The translations under genes and the position numbers were made by a program. A DNA stretch of 64,000 nt from assembly GCA_945879115.1 (NCBI GenBank), contig CAMDUR010000003.1, forward strand, positions 1-64,000, written 5' to 3'. Source of the DNA: Polynucleobacter meluiroseus. Lineage in GTDB: Bacteria > Pseudomonadota > Gammaproteobacteria > Burkholderiales > Burkholderiaceae. A model generated the notes under the pieces. It saw nothing but the letters and a program-made list of their open reading frames with translations. It was not told the origin of the DNA and made no database searches. Positions 36,021 through 46,249 of this stretch are shown piece after piece. Every line of letters begins with the position of its first letter. Positions within the stretch are counted from its first letter, which is position 1.

Positions 36021-38671
36021 TGAACCCTAGTGAGTTGGCCAAGCATACGCCTGCGATGCAGCAGTTTTTGGGCATCAAGGCGGAGCACCCCCACTCTTTA
36101 GTTTTCTTTCGTATGGGCGACTTTTATGAGCTCTTCTTTGAAGATGCTGAAAAAGCTTCCAAGATTTTAGACATCACACTCACGCAGCGTGGTCAGTCAG
36201 CAGGTAATCCCATCAAGATGGCAGGTATTCCGTACCATGCTGCTGAGCAATACCTAGCGAAGCTCATTCAAGCAGGTCAATCTGTTGCAGTTGCTGAGCA
36301 GGTTGGTGACCCTGCCACTTCTAAAGGTCCTGTTGAAAGGCGCGTGATGCGTGTTATTACTCCAGGCACCCTCACTGATTCAGCCTTGATGAGTGATCGA
36401 CAAGATGCCCCTTTATTGGCTATCGTGCCATCGGCTAAAAAAAATAGTTGGGGCTTGGCTTGGTTAACCATAACCAGTGGCGATCTAAAGCTGGCTCAAT
36501 GTGCTGATCATGAATTGACCCAATACTTGGCTCGTATTCAACCAGTTGAAACATTGTGTTTGCCAGGTTCGGAAAATCAAATCAAGGAACTTCTGCTTGA
36601 ATCAAGCGGCAGTGATATTCATTTATCTGGTCACTCGATCCCTGATTGGGTGTGGACCCCCGATGAAGGACATCGTCGCTTAAGCGATATCTTCCAGATG
36701 ACTAGCCTGCAAGGCTTGGGTATTGATCATGAAGAAAATCAGGCGTCCGCATTAACTGCAGCAGCGGCAGTGCTGGCCTATGGTGCTAATACCCAAGGTC
36801 TTGGTTGGCATGGCAAGTTGCCGCATATTCAACAATGCCAATTCGAAGAAGATCAAAACTATATTGGTATTGATGCAGCTACCAGACGCAATTTAGAAAT
36901 CACTGAAACATTGCGCGGTGAAACAGAGCCCACTCTTTACTCATTGCTGGATAACTGCTCAAGCGCTATGGGCAGTCGACTACTGCGTCACCAACTACAC
37001 CATCCCTTACGCCAGCAAGCAGTTGTCATCTCGCGCCACCAAGCGATTGAAACACTTCTCGCCCACCCTTTTGTTCTGCAGGACATACAACAGGTTCTTA
37101 AGCAGGTGGCTGATGTCGAACGCATCAGCGCACGCTTAGCCTTAGGTAGCGCTCGACCAAGAGATCTAAGTAATTTGCGCGATACCTTAAAAGCCCTTCC
37201 TGAGCTGGCTAATAAGTTAGCGCCCTTAGGATCTTCCAGCTCCTTATTAAAACAATTGAGTGAGGTGTTGGTGTTGGCGCCTCCAGTGTTAGATTTACTA
37301 GAACGAGCCATTGCACCAGAGCCTTCGGTTGTGATCCGTGAAGGTGGTGTGATCGCTGATGGCTATCATGCAGAGCTCGATGAGCTCAGGCGTTTGGGTG
37401 ATGATTGCGGACAGTTCTTATTAGAGCTAGAAGCTCGTGAACGTGAACGCACAGGCATTAGCAATCTTCGAGTTGAGTTTAATCGCGTGCATGGCTTCTT
37501 CATTGAAGTAACGAATGGTCAAACGGATAAAGTTCCCGAAGACTATCGTCGCAGACAAACTCTTAAAAATGCAGAACGCTACATCACGCCAGAACTTAAA
37601 GCATTTGAAGATAAAGCTCTATCTGCTAAAGAGCGCAGCTTTGCTCTAGAAAAGCAGTTGTATGAAGCTTTACTGATTGAGCTACAAGCTCATGTAGCCG
37701 CTTGCCAAACAACAGCTCAAGCATTAGCGCAAACAGATGTTTTAGCCTGTCTAGCAGAGAGAGCCCAAACTTTGGGCTGGGTCCGCCCTAGTCTTCACGA
37801 ATCTGCTGGCCTTGAGATTCAAGCGGGTCGTCATCCGGTGGTAGAAGGTCAATTAGCTAAACGCTCCGAGTCATTTGCACCTAACGATGTGCAATTCGAT
37901 AACGGCAGGCGCATGTTACTGATTACCGGCCCCAATATGGGTGGTAAATCCACTTATATGCGCCAAATCGCATTAATTGTTTTGCTTACTTATGTCGGTT
38001 CTTACGTGCCAGCTGCCCAAGCCAAAATTGGTGCTATTGATCGCATCTTCACACGCATTGGAGCAGCAGATGACTTAGCCAGTGGGCGCTCAACTTTCAT
38101 GGTTGAGATGACTGAAGCTGCTGCGATCTTGCATCGTGCCACACCCCAATCCTTAGTGTTAATGGATGAGATTGGGCGCGGCACCTCTACTTTTGATGGT
38201 CTAGCATTGGCATGGGCGATTGCTCAGCAATTACTGACTAAGAATCGTTCATGGACTTTGTTTGCCACCCATTATTTAGAATTGGCTAGCTTGCCTGGTA
38301 AATATCCACAGTGTGCCAATGTTCATTTAAGCGCTGTTGAAAAAGGCCATGGGATTGTTTTTTTACATACAGTTCAAGCGGGTCATGCCAACCAAAGTTA
38401 CGGTCTACAAGTTGCTCAACTAGCAGGAGTTCCACAAGAGGTCATCAAAGATGCTCGCAAACATTTACAGCGCTTAGAAGAATCAGCAAATCAAGAAAGT
38501 CGAGCTACTCAGCAATCAGATCTATTTAGTCAAGTGTCCTCAACTGAGTTGGAAATTGACCCGTTAACGGAAAAAGCTTTAGCACTCCAAAAAGAAATTG
38601 AGGCCATCCAGTTGGATAGCCTCAGCCCAAAAGACGCATTAGATCTTCTTTATCAATTAAAAAATAAATAA
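36020..38671 (+). CDS. mutS: DNA mismatch repair protein
   Basis: An 883-residue MutS. N-terminal mismatch-binding [15 protein letters not shown] (Phe-x-Glu motif), connector and lever domains, Walker [14 protein letters not shown], Walker [17 protein letters not shown] and switch FATHYLEL. The C-terminal HTH dimerisation segment is complete. One-base overlap with cysE. Confidence 0.98.
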   Translation: MNPSELAKHTPAMQQFLGIKAEHPHSLVFFRMGDFYELFFEDAEKASKILDITLTQRGQSAGNPIKMAGIPYHAAEQYLAKLIQAGQSVAVAEQVGDPATSKGPVERRVMRVITPGTLTDSALMSDRQDAPLLAIVPSAKKNSWGLAWLTITSGDLKLAQCADHELTQYLARIQPVETLCLPGSENQIKELLLESSGSDIHLSGHSIPDWVWTPDEGHRRLSDIFQMTSLQGLGIDHEENQASALTAAAAVLAYGANTQGLGWHGKLPHIQQCQFEEDQNYIGIDAATRRNLEITETLRGETEPTLYSLLDNCSSAMGSRLLRHQLHHPLRQQAVVISRHQAIETLLAHPFVLQDIQQVLKQVADVERISARLALGSARPRDLSNLRDTLKALPELANKLAPLGSSSSLLKQLSEVLVLAPPVLDLLERAIAPEPSVVIREGGVIADGYHAELDELRRLGDDCGQFLLELEARERERTGISNLRVEFNRVHGFFIEVTNGQTDKVPEDYRRRQTLKNAERYITPELKAFEDKALSAKERSFALEKQLYEALLIELQAHVAACQTTAQALAQTDVLACLAERAQTLGWVRPSLHESAGLEIQAGRHPVVEGQLAKRSESFAPNDVQFDNGRRMLLITGPNMGGKSTYMRQIALIVLLTYVGSYVPAAQAKIGAIDRIFTRIGAADDLASGRSTFMVEMTEAAAILHRATPQSLVLMDEIGRGTSTFDGLALAWAIAQQLLTKNRSWTLFATHYLELASLPGKYPQCANVHLSAVEKGHGIVFLHTVQAGHANQSYGLQVAQLAGVPQEVIKDARKHLQRLEESANQESRATQQSDLFSQVSSTELEIDPLTEKALALQKEIEAIQLDSLSPKDALDLLYQLKNK

Positions 38672-38705
38672 TCTTTTTAGATTTTATTATTTTTAAATAT
38701 TTGAA

Positions 38706-39320
38706 TTAATGAAGTGTTGGGCGTTGCTCGGTCTGCCGAATAATTTCCTCAAGCTCAGCCTCATCATCCTCAATATCTAAACCAAAAGCACCCAGCGGGT
38801 GGCCATCTTCCAGTTCTTCTTCGGATGCTTCGCGAACATCAGCAATCTGCAACCAAAACTTCAAAGCTAAACCTGCTAGAGGGTGATTACCATCGAGCAC
38901 CACTTTATCTTCGGCTAAATCAGTCACCGTGTAAATAAGTGCATCTTCATCCTCATCATCTTCGTCCGCTTTGATATCAGGATCTAGCTCTGCATCTGTA
39001 TCAGCATCAGCTACAGGCTCATCGTCATCAAGCAAGCCCTCAAATTGCATACCTACCTCGATAGGCTCCGGAAACCTTGAGCGTGCTTCAATTTTTAACA
39101 AATCCGGGTCATACTCACCGAAGGCATCGGTAGGTTCCAATTGAATCGTAGTTTCATAACCAATATCTTGGCCATCAACCGCTTCTTCAATCTTAGGAAA
39201 AGTACCCTCATAGCCCCCGTGTAAATAAACCATAGGGCCAGCAGATTCCTCGATAAGATTGTCCTGAGCGTCAGTTAGACGATATTTAAGAGAAACAATA
39301 GTATTCTTTTGTACTTTCAT
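38706..39320 (-). CDS. FKBP-type peptidyl-prolyl isomerase (SlpA/SlyD-like)
   Basis: A 204-residue SlyD/SlpA-like FKBP with the PPIase part split around an insert-in-flap domain: SLKYRLTDAQDNLIEES, PKIEEAVDGQDIG, then DGNHPLAGLALKFWLQI. Residues 98-127 are an acidic stretch (about 18 Asp/Glu) inserted before the returning flap strand, longer than usual. No His-rich metal-binding tail. Divergent from the hydroxylase gene. Confidence 0.88.
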   Translation of the reverse strand: MKVQKNTIVSLKYRLTDAQDNLIEESAGPMVYLHGGYEGTFPKIEEAVDGQDIGYETTIQLEPTDAFGEYDPDLLKIEARSRFPEPIEVGMQFEGLLDDDEPVADADTDAELDPDIKADEDDEDEDALIYTVTDLAEDKVVLDGNHPLAGLALKFWLQIADVREASEEELEDGHPLGAFGLDIEDDEAELEEIIRQTEQRPTLH

Positions 39321-39380
39321 AATGATGGTATTTTACGTGAGTCTTTGCACAAGCCTACTGAAGTGAGTTTTAATCGAGCC

Positions 39381-40622
39381 ATGAAACAAATATTATCAAG
39401 TCCTTACAAGCCTCCCGAGGTACCGCAGCCATTACCCATCGATCAAGCTTGGGCACTTTTGGGCGGCATCAGCCCCAAGCGCTTCATGAAAGAATACTGG
39501 CAAAAAAAGCCACTATTAGTCAGGGGGGCTATCCCTGCCTTTAAGTTGGCAAAAGCTGCTGGGCAAACATTATCCAGCCCTATTTCTTTTTCTGATCTTC
39601 AATCTCTATCTGGCCAAAATAACGTGGAGTCTCGCTTGGTTAAGAGTCAACCATGGACTCTGAGTCAGGGGCCTCATAAAAACAAGGCTATCCCAAGCAT
39701 CGATCAGCCAGACTGGACTTTATTGGTTCAAAGCGTTAACACTCACCATCCTGCTGCAGAGACGGTCATGTCATGGTTTAGATTTATTCCAGAGGCGCGG
39801 CTTGATGACTTAATGATCAGTATTGCTGGAAATGGTGGTGGTGTTGGTCCGCATGTAGATTCTTATGATGTTTTTCTATTGCAAATGGAAGGACGTCGGC
39901 ATTGGAAAATTTCTTCACAAAAAGACATCTCTTTTAAAAAAGATCTTCCTCTAAAAATTTTAAAGAACTTTAACGCTAGTCAAGATTGGGTTTTAGAGCC
40001 TGGGGATATGCTGTACCTCCCCCCGAATATTGCGCATGATGGGCTTGCTCTTGATGGAGGCTGTCAAACATGGTCGATTGGATTTAGATCGCCCAATTAC
40101 AAAGAACTCGTTAATGAAATCTTATGGCGTACCACTGAGGCGCTTGAGAGTAACTCAGATTTAACTAAGCTTTATAAAGATCCCGGTCAAAAAGCCACCC
40201 TTGATCCAGCACTGGTTCCTGAGCAGCTTGTTGAGGCCGTTCAAAAACACCTAAATCAGCTGAAATGGAGCAAAAGCGATGTGTCTTGCACCTTGGCTAG
40301 TATTTTGAGCGAACCCAAGCAGCAGACTGTTTTTAGCCCGCCTCTTACCCTTTTGGATTTATCAAGCTTTAAAAAAGCCATCTCTCAATCTGGAATTATC
40401 TTGGCTCCTGCATCTAAGTCACTGTATGACATGGACTTTTTTTACCTGAATGGCGAAAGCATGAGTGACTCTGATGAGTCTGACTGGCCTTATTGGTGCC
40501 AGCTAGGTCGGCATAAACAACTATCAGCCTTAGAGAGTACTTATCTCTCAAAGCTCATTAAGGACGAGGACGATCCATGGTTTGAAGCCTATCAGGCTGG
40601 TTGGCTATACATCAAAGTTTAG
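39381..40622 (+). CDS. roxA: Ribosomal L16 arginine hydroxylase-like JmjC/cupin oxygenase
   Basis: A 413-residue Fe(II)/2-oxoglutarate oxygenase of the YcfD/RoxA type, which hydroxylates ribosomal protein L16. Seen: FMKEYWQKKPLLVRGA, iron triad region GGVGPHVDSYDVFLLQMEGRRHWKI (HxD) and the distal His in YLPPNIAHDGLAL; C-terminal winged-helix domain follows. The ATG at 39381 is preferred over 39309, which would overlap the divergent FKBP gene. Confidence 0.88.
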   Translation: MKQILSSPYKPPEVPQPLPIDQAWALLGGISPKRFMKEYWQKKPLLVRGAIPAFKLAKAAGQTLSSPISFSDLQSLSGQNNVESRLVKSQPWTLSQGPHKNKAIPSIDQPDWTLLVQSVNTHHPAAETVMSWFRFIPEARLDDLMISIAGNGGGVGPHVDSYDVFLLQMEGRRHWKISSQKDISFKKDLPLKILKNFNASQDWVLEPGDMLYLPPNIAHDGLALDGGCQTWSIGFRSPNYKELVNEILWRTTEALESNSDLTKLYKDPGQKATLDPALVPEQLVEAVQKHLNQLKWSKSDVSCTLASILSEPKQQTVFSPPLTLLDLSSFKKAISQSGIILAPASKSLYDMDFFYLNGESMSDSDESDWPYWCQLGRHKQLSALESTYLSKLIKDEDDPWFEAYQAGWLYIKV

Positions 40623-40676
40623 ATAATTTGTCAAACCCAAACTAGGGTTAACTCTAGTATTTTCTAAAAATCTATT

Positions 40677-40767
40677 TATAATGTTCAGCTGATCCTACGG
40701 TGAATTTACTAACGGGTCCGGTCTAAATCACCGTTAGATGATTAGCTAATCTTTTAAGGAAATAAAA
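40677..40767 (+). promoter_or_regulatory. Promoter -10 and structured leader of the Pro/Ala lipoprotein
   Basis: TATAAT at 40677-40682. The leader can form CTAACGG (40709-40715) / CCGTTAG (40731-40737), or alternatively CGGTG-A-ATTTA (40698-40708) / TAAAT-CACCG (40724-40733). The two share CCG and exclude each other. SD AAGGA is at about 40757. Confidence 0.5.
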
Positions 40768-40962
40768 ATGACAAAATCACTATTAATCGCATCATTGTTA
40801 GCAATTTCATTGGCAGCTTGTGGCAAAAAAGAAGCACCAGCTCCAGTAGCTCCAGCAGCAGCACCAGCAGCTCCTGCTGAAACAGCAGCTCCAGCAGCAG
40901 CACCTGCAGCTCCAGCAGCACCTGCAGCAGCTCCTGCACCAGCAGCTCCAGCTAAGAAGTAA
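40768..40962 (+). CDS. Small Pro/Ala-rich lipoprotein
   Basis: A 64-residue lipoprotein: signal MTKSLLIASLLAISLAAC with acylated Cys18, then GKKEAPAP and about 45 residues made almost only of Ala and Pro (APAAAPAAP units), ending AKK. The DNA is a matching run of GCA/GCT/CCA codons. It probably forms an extended chain tethered to a membrane, ending in a basic tip. Well-placed SD and terminator make it a real gene. Function unknown. Confidence 0.85.
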   Translation: MTKSLLIASLLAISLAACGKKEAPAPVAPAAAPAAPAETAAPAAAPAAPAAPAAAPAPAAPAKK

Positions 40963-40975
40963 TTCTTACTGAAAT

Positions 40976-41007
40976 AAAAAAGACCACCTTCGGGTGGTCT
41001 TTTTTTC
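40976..41007. terminator. Terminator after the Pro/Ala lipoprotein
   Basis: AGACCACC (40981-40988), TTCG, GGTGGTCT (40993-41000), flanked by A- and T-runs; bidirectional, also serving bamC. Confidence 0.92.
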
Positions 41008-41048
41008 TGCCATTTTTTAAATGAATGACTGCTAGATCTCTTGTTTGA

Positions 41049-42179
41049 TTACTGACCAACCTGAAGATCTAATAAACTAAGAATTTGCAAAGACACACCA
41101 TCAGTCTCAGCGGCGCCTTTTTCATCCTGAACTATCACAGTAATAGTTCCAGCAGTATCCTTAACTAAAACACGATAGCGTTTTGCTTTTTTCATATCGT
41201 CGTCAGTTTTCTTGCTGAAAATCTTACCGAAGAAACCACGCTCATTAGAAAGTTCGGTTGTGTTAACGAAACGCACAAAGTAAATGCCTTTACTGCGATC
41301 ACGATCATCTACTGTGAAGTTAGAACGATCAAGACCAACACCAACATCTCTCCAAGCACGATCAAAGTTTCCAACAAACTCTAAGCGTGGGCTTGGATTT
41401 TTCTTAAGAGAAGAAACTTTTGTTGCGCCAGATACATTTTTTGCAGCTGCCATTGAGGCTTTAGTCGACTCTTCGGCATAACCTAAACGTTGCATCAAAC
41501 GTGCTAAGAACTCAGCTTCTAGTTCTGGATCATTAGCGCGTGTTGTCCAAATTGTTTGTGATTTATCTGTACCAGTTAATTCTTCAGTAGCACCACGGTG
41601 AGTGATGAATATTTCTGTCTCACCTTTACTATTAAGTTCTATACGTGTGCGGAACTTATCACGCTCGCCAGTTGAATAAATAGAATCTAATACTTTACCG
41701 ATAGTTCTTCTAATGAAGTCTTGAGGAATCTTGGCACGATTTTCTGCCCAATCAGTTTCCATGATGCCGGTCTCAGGAGAATCCACCATCAAGATAAAAC
41801 CAGTCTCCTGCCAAAAATCACGAATGCTTGGATAAAGTTCTTTAGCAGGCTTACTAACCACCAACCAGCGACGACTTCCATCACGCTCGACGCGCATTCC
41901 TGCAACTGCTGGAAGAACTGCTTCTTTGCCAGTAGGCTTTGTTTGCACTGCGTTGCTGTAACCAGATAAAGTAGCGCCACCGTCAGGCACCACATAACGC
42001 TTGTCACCGCCAGCGACTGTCATATCAGGCGGGAAAGCTAAGTTAGGGCCTTTTTTCTCACCCGCTGATTTGTAATCAATCGTATCGCCTGAAAATGTGC
42101 CTGCACAAGCAGATAGCAAGATGCTGATACTGAGAGTTCCAATAAGAAATAATCTTGACTGAGAAGTTACGCGACGCAT
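41049..42179 (-). CDS. bamC: Outer membrane assembly lipoprotein BamC
   Basis: A 376-residue lipoprotein of the BAM complex (NlpB/DapX family): lipobox ISILLSACAG, an unstructured N-terminal part (YKSAGEKKGPNLAFPPDMT) that contacts BamD, and two helix-grip domains (LVVSKPAKELYPSIRDFWQETGF and LEFVGNFDRAWRDVGVGLDRSNF). The ATG at 42179 has AGGA upstream; an in-frame start at 42200 lacks one. Downstream of dapA, the classic dapA-bamC pair. Confidence 0.93.
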   Translation of the reverse strand: MRRVTSQSRLFLIGTLSISILLSACAGTFSGDTIDYKSAGEKKGPNLAFPPDMTVAGGDKRYVVPDGGATLSGYSNAVQTKPTGKEAVLPAVAGMRVERDGSRRWLVVSKPAKELYPSIRDFWQETGFILMVDSPETGIMETDWAENRAKIPQDFIRRTIGKVLDSIYSTGERDKFRTRIELNSKGETEIFITHRGATEELTGTDKSQTIWTTRANDPELEAEFLARLMQRLGYAEESTKASMAAAKNVSGATKVSSLKKNPSPRLEFVGNFDRAWRDVGVGLDRSNFTVDDRDRSKGIYFVRFVNTTELSNERGFFGKIFSKKTDDDMKKAKRYRVLVKDTAGTITVIVQDEKGAAETDGVSLQILSLLDLQVGQ

Positions 42180-42248
42180 ATTTTTTCCTAAGTTGTACAA
42201 CTGTTAACTGTTTTGAATCTTGCTGTATTTCATTTTATTAAAACTTCA

Positions 42249-43160
42249 TTACTTCTTCATTAAACCTGCTTCTTTAAGAGCTAAAAGAACTTGCTCTTGA
42301 GCACCTGCAGTGAGTGTTGTTAAAGGCAAACGAATGCCATTAGCCATCAGACCCATTGCATGAAGAGCCCACTTCACAGGAATTGGGTTAGCTTCAATAA
42401 ACATTGATTTGTGAACGGCTAATAATTTATATTGAATTTCTTTAGCTTTGGATGAGTCACCCGCCACCGCTGCCACACATAACTCATGCATCAAGCGAGG
42501 TGCTACGTTAGCAGTGACTGAAATATTGCCATGACCGCCCATCAACATGAGTAATAAGGCTGTTAGATCATCACCAGAATAAACTGCAAAGTCAGAACAA
42601 CCCGTTGCATTTAAACCAGCAATCAATTGCATGCCACGCTCAAGGTTACCTGTTGCATCTTTAACACCTACAATGCCCGGCACTTTAGCCAAGCGCAGAA
42701 TCGTTTCGTTACTCATATCAGCAACAGTACGACCTGGTACGTTGTACAAAATGACTGGTAGGTCTACTTTTTCTGCAATCGTTTTGAAATGAAGATACAT
42801 GCCTTCTTGAGTTGGCTTGTTGTAATAAGGTACCACTTGCAAACTAGCATCCGCACCTACTTTTTTAGCAAACGCCGTCAGCTCAATCGCTTCACTTGTT
42901 GAATTACCACCAGTTCCTGCGATGATCGGAATACGTTTAGCAGTATGCTCAACCGTTACTCGAATTAGTTCACAATGCTCTTCAACAGAAACAGTTGGAG
43001 ACTCACCAGTAGTGCCAACAATCACAATACCGTCAGTACCTTCTGCAATATGCCAATCAATCAGTTGACGCAATCCAGGCAAATCTAGACTGCCATCAGG
43101 ATGCATCGGCGTGACGATGGCTACCAAACTTCCAGTGATTTTTTTAGCTAATTTACTCAT
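42249..43160 (-). CDS. dapA: 4-hydroxy-tetrahydrodipicolinate synthase
   Basis: A 303-residue (beta/alpha)8 aldolase in lysine/peptidoglycan precursor synthesis. Seen: [31 protein letters not shown] and the Schiff-base Lys in [11 protein letters not shown]. The start at 43160 ([10 protein letters not shown]) fits the family. It overlaps the upstream methyltransferase by 4 bases. Confidence 0.96.
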   Translation of the reverse strand: MSKLAKKITGSLVAIVTPMHPDGSLDLPGLRQLIDWHIAEGTDGIVIVGTTGESPTVSVEEHCELIRVTVEHTAKRIPIIAGTGGNSTSEAIELTAFAKKVGADASLQVVPYYNKPTQEGMYLHFKTIAEKVDLPVILYNVPGRTVADMSNETILRLAKVPGIVGVKDATGNLERGMQLIAGLNATGCSDFAVYSGDDLTALLLMLMGGHGNISVTANVAPRLMHELCVAAVAGDSSKAKEIQYKLLAVHKSMFIEANPIPVKWALHAMGLMANGIRLPLTTLTAGAQEQVLLALKEAGLMKK

Positions 43161-43747
43161 GGTTTTGATTGTAGCGGAACAGCACAGACTCTTTGAACAC
43201 AAGCTGGTTTAGGTATCTGAATAATGAGGTCTTCATAAGCCAAAATTTGCATGTTTTCAGCAAAACTTAAGAGTTCATTGGGTTTTAGTAAAAAGTCAGG
43301 ATTACTCGGTTTGCCATAAGCCTCATTACCAACAGCAAAGGTTTCGTAGACTAAAAATCCATTTTTATTCAACAACTTAGCTAGTTTATGAAGATGTGGG
43401 CGGTAGAGATAATTAGTCACAATAAGTGCATCAAACTCGCCTAATGACTCTAAACCCCAGATTTCGCTCTCAAGATCTAAACAGACTGTTTTGATGGATC
43501 CAGCAGATATATTCTGAGCTTTTTCTTGTATTTGATTGAGTGACTCTTGGTCACGATCAATCGCAACAAGCTCAAAACCCTGTTGAGCTAGCCATAATGT
43601 ATGGCGGCCACTACCGCAGGCATAGTCCAACACTCTAGCTTTGGGCTTAAATCTTTTAGCATGAGTAAGCACCCAAGGAGAAGGCGGCACACTGACTAAA
43701 TCAAGATGAGATTTAGTTGTAATCAAGCCCCATCGCCTCGCGAACAT
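43157..43747 (-). CDS. Class I SAM-dependent methyltransferase
   Basis: About 196 residues. Motif [29 protein letters not shown] is of the TehB/thiopurine-like group; [15 protein letters not shown] and [15 protein letters not shown] follow. Substrate unknown. The start is uncertain: ATG at 43747 gives a 35-base overlap with trpS; family members begin just before PPSPW, so a downstream GTG is possible. Its 3' end overlaps dapA by 4 bases. Confidence 0.85.
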   Translation of the reverse strand: MFARRWGLITTKSHLDLVSVPPSPWVLTHAKRFKPKARVLDYACGSGRHTLWLAQQGFELVAIDRDQESLNQIQEKAQNISAGSIKTVCLDLESEIWGLESLGEFDALIVTNYLYRPHLHKLAKLLNKNGFLVYETFAVGNEAYGKPSNPDFLLKPNELLSFAENMQILAYEDLIIQIPKPACVQRVCAVPLQSKP

Positions 43748-44915
43748 CACGCATAGTCTCTTGAGCTGATTTACGAGCCTTATCGCAACCATCAGCAATG
43801 ATGGCGCGCAACAAACTTGGATCATCTAAATATGTCTGAGCTCTTTCCATCATAGGCTGCTGCTCTTTTAAGATGCCATCAATCACTGGTTGTTTACATT
43901 CGAGACAACCAATACCCGCACTCTTACAACCTTTTTCTGCCCATGCACGAGTTTCATCGCTGGTGTAAACCTCATGCAACTGCCACACGGGGCAACGTGC
44001 AGGATCACCCGGATCAGTTTTACGCACCCGAGCTGGATCCGTTGGCATGGTCCGAACCTTCTTCTCAACAGAAGCAGCCTCTTCTCTTAAGGCAATGGTG
44101 TTGCCGTAAGACTTCGACATCTTTTGGCCATCTAGTCCTGGCATTTTTGACTGCGCTGTCAACAAAGCTTGTGGCTCTAGAAGGATGATTTTTCTAGAAC
44201 CCTCTAGGTAACCAAACAACCGTTCACGATCACCCATCGATAAGCTTTGAGCATCAGCTAAAACCGCTCTAGCCTGCTCTAAGGCCTCTTCATGACCTTT
44301 TTCTTGGTACTCGGCACGAAGCTCTAGATATAACTTTGTTCGCTTACTACCCAGCTTCTTAGCCGCTTCTATAGCTTTCTCTTCAAAACCAGGCTCACGA
44401 CCGTATAAATGATTAAAACGACGGGCTACTTCTCGCGTCATCTCAACGTGCGGAATCTGGTCTTCGCCAACAGGGACGAGCTGGGCGCGATACATCAAGA
44501 TATCAGCAGCTTGTAGTAACGGGTAGCCCAAGAAGCCGTAAGTTTGGAGATCTTTCTCTTTGAGCTTTTCAATCTGATCTTTATAGGTCGGCACTCGCTC
44601 CAACCAACCTAACGGTGTTCCCATAGAGAGTAATAAGAATAATTCTGCATGCTCAGGTACTTTGCTCTGAATAAATAAGGTCGCTTGAGAGGGGTCTATA
44701 CCAGCAGCCAGCCAATCAATGACCATATCCCAAACAGATTCCTCAATGACACCTGGCGTCTCATAGTGGGTTGTCAGCGCATGCCAATCAGCCACAAAAA
44801 AGTAACACGGGTATTCAGCCTGAAGCTTGACCCAATTCTTAAGCACACCATGGTAGTGACCTAAGTGCAGAGCGCCGGTTGGGCGCATACCTGATAAAAC
44901 TCGTTCAGAATACAT
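43713..44915 (-). CDS. trpS: Tryptophanyl-tRNA synthetase
   Basis: A 400-residue class I synthetase. HIGH-like box GALHLGHYHGVLKNW, VPVGEDQIPHVEMTREVARRFN, and KMSKS in GQKMSKSYGN. It is the longer form with an insertion near CKQPVIDG, as in many betaproteobacteria. ATG at 44915; preceding PHP gene overlaps only the untranslated upstream frame. Confidence 0.96.
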   Translation of the reverse strand: MYSERVLSGMRPTGALHLGHYHGVLKNWVKLQAEYPCYFFVADWHALTTHYETPGVIEESVWDMVIDWLAAGIDPSQATLFIQSKVPEHAELFLLLSMGTPLGWLERVPTYKDQIEKLKEKDLQTYGFLGYPLLQAADILMYRAQLVPVGEDQIPHVEMTREVARRFNHLYGREPGFEEKAIEAAKKLGSKRTKLYLELRAEYQEKGHEEALEQARAVLADAQSLSMGDRERLFGYLEGSRKIILLEPQALLTAQSKMPGLDGQKMSKSYGNTIALREEAASVEKKVRTMPTDPARVRKTDPGDPARCPVWQLHEVYTSDETRAWAEKGCKSAGIGCLECKQPVIDGILKEQQPMMERAQTYLDDPSLLRAIIADGCDKARKSAQETMRDVREAMGLDYN

Positions 44916-44922
44916 ATATCTC

Positions 44923-45762
44923 TTATTGAAACACCGACCAAATAGGTCGTAATTGTGACGGTAAGTCTGGTAACTGACCCAGGTCAACATAACTCTCTTT
45001 GGGATCATGAAAATCAGATCCGCGAGAAGCCATGAAACCGTACTCTAGCGCTACTTTAGCAAATGTTTGATACTCCGCTGGTCTATGGCTTCCAGTGACG
45101 ACCTCAATACCCTCACCACCCAGATCTTTAAACTGGTCAAATAGTGCGGTCATTTCTAACGGGGTATAGCGATAACGGCCCGGATGAGCAATCACAGCAA
45201 CACCTCCAGCTCTTTTTATCCATCCGACAGCATCACTTAAATTTGCCCATTCATGAGCAACAAAACCAGGTTTGCCCTCAATTAAATAATTGGCAAAAAC
45301 CTCATTGGTATTTTTACAAACTCCAGAATCCACCAGAAATCTGGCAAAGTGAGTTCTAGAGATTAATTTTGGATTACCAACGAATTTAAGAGCCCCTTCA
45401 TAGGCGCCTTTGATACCTACCTGATCAAGTTGTGTAGATATATCTTTGGCACGATTGGTTCTGCCGTTACGAGTTTGATACAAGCCTTCTAAAATTTCAG
45501 CATTGTTGGGGTCTATCCCGAGTCCAACCATGTGAAGCGTGCCTTGACACCAAGAAACTGATATTTCTACACCAGCGATGTATTTCATACCAAGTTCTTC
45601 AGCGGCAATCTTGGCTCGCTCCTGGCCACTGAGTTCATCATGATCCGTGAGTGACCAAATCTCAACACCGTTTGAGTGGGCACGCTTTGCCAAAGCTTCT
45701 GGTGTCAAAGTTCCATCAGAAACAACAGAGTGGCAGTGCAAATCAGCGTTGATTTTGTGCAT
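44923..45762 (-). CDS. PHP-domain 3',5'-nucleoside bisphosphate phosphatase-like protein
   Basis: A 279-residue PHP phosphoesterase of the RNase AM/YciV type. Metal ligands: DLHCHSVVSDG, LTDHDELSG, VIAHPGRY and GSDFHDPKE. The family degrades pAp-like bisphosphates and trims 5' ends of rRNA. First gene of a PHP-trpS-methyltransferase-dapA-bamC run. Confidence 0.9.
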   Translation of the reverse strand: MHKINADLHCHSVVSDGTLTPEALAKRAHSNGVEIWSLTDHDELSGQERAKIAAEELGMKYIAGVEISVSWCQGTLHMVGLGIDPNNAEILEGLYQTRNGRTNRAKDISTQLDQVGIKGAYEGALKFVGNPKLISRTHFARFLVDSGVCKNTNEVFANYLIEGKPGFVAHEWANLSDAVGWIKRAGGVAVIAHPGRYRYTPLEMTALFDQFKDLGGEGIEVVTGSHRPAEYQTFAKVALEYGFMASRGSDFHDPKESYVDLGQLPDLPSQLRPIWSVFQ

Positions 45763-45941
45763 TTCCCCATTTTACTTGGCAATGCCATTAAGTGCTTGGG
45801 GATTTGATGGGCTTAATTTCTATGAAAATACTGACCTCAAATCAGAAATGGTGGCACTTCAACTAAGTCATCTTTTTAAGCTTTGTTATTTTTTTTGGAT
45901 TTTTTCAAACGTCGAGCCTTTGCAGCTTTCTGAACTTCTCT

Positions 45942-46046
45942 TTACTCCATATATTTAGCAAAGCCGAAAAAAGCAACATAAAAACCTCCAACACACATCA
46001 ACTGGATATTAGCTTTTGAAAAAAATTCACTTGTGCTTGAGTCCAT
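45942..46046 (-). CDS. 34-residue single-span membrane protein, C-terminal tail cut by an in-frame stop
   Basis: Product begins MDSSTSEFFSKANIQLM and has one span ending FGFAKYME, then TAA. In the same frame the next 21 codons (45941-45879) encode a basic tail REVQKAAKARRLKKSKKNNKA before a second TAA. The span aligns with that of the 45-residue gene just upstream (I.L..VG.F.V.F...A...E shared), whose own tail is basic too. GGAAG lies about 9 bases before the ATG. Either a recent nonsense copy or a gene with readthrough; translation is unproved. Confidence 0.5.
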   Translation of the reverse strand: MDSSTSEFFSKANIQLMCVGGFYVAFFGFAKYME

Positions 46047-46094
46047 TATTTATTGCTTCCAACGTTATTTAAATCGATATTCTTAAGCTAGTAT

Positions 46095-46232
46095 TTATTG
46101 TTTTTGCTCATCTTGTTTTTGCTTTTTTTTAAATTGATAGTACTCAAGACATCTTGCTAAAAAAACAAAAACCACGATAAATACTCCAACAATAGTTAAT
46201 CTAATTTGCTCTTCCGTAAGAGGATCCATCAT
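46095..46232 (-). CDS. 45-residue single-span membrane protein
   Basis: Product MMDPLTEEQIRLTIVGVF..., span about 12-27, then EYYQFKKKQKQDEQKQ, a charged cytoplasmic-type tail. Starts 17 bases after the stop of the preceding tiny gene, with AAGGG upstream. Its length and layout match the copy at 45942-46046. No family recognised. Confidence 0.6.
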   Translation of the reverse strand: MMDPLTEEQIRLTIVGVFIVVFVFLARCLEYYQFKKKQKQDEQKQ

Positions 46233-46249
46233 TTGCCCTTGGGTTTTAG

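Noticed and set aside
45647-45958. 103-codon plus-strand open frame over the PHP gene start and the small-gene region
   Set aside because: No SD, antisense to the PHP gene, no domain; the minus-strand tiny genes explain the region better.
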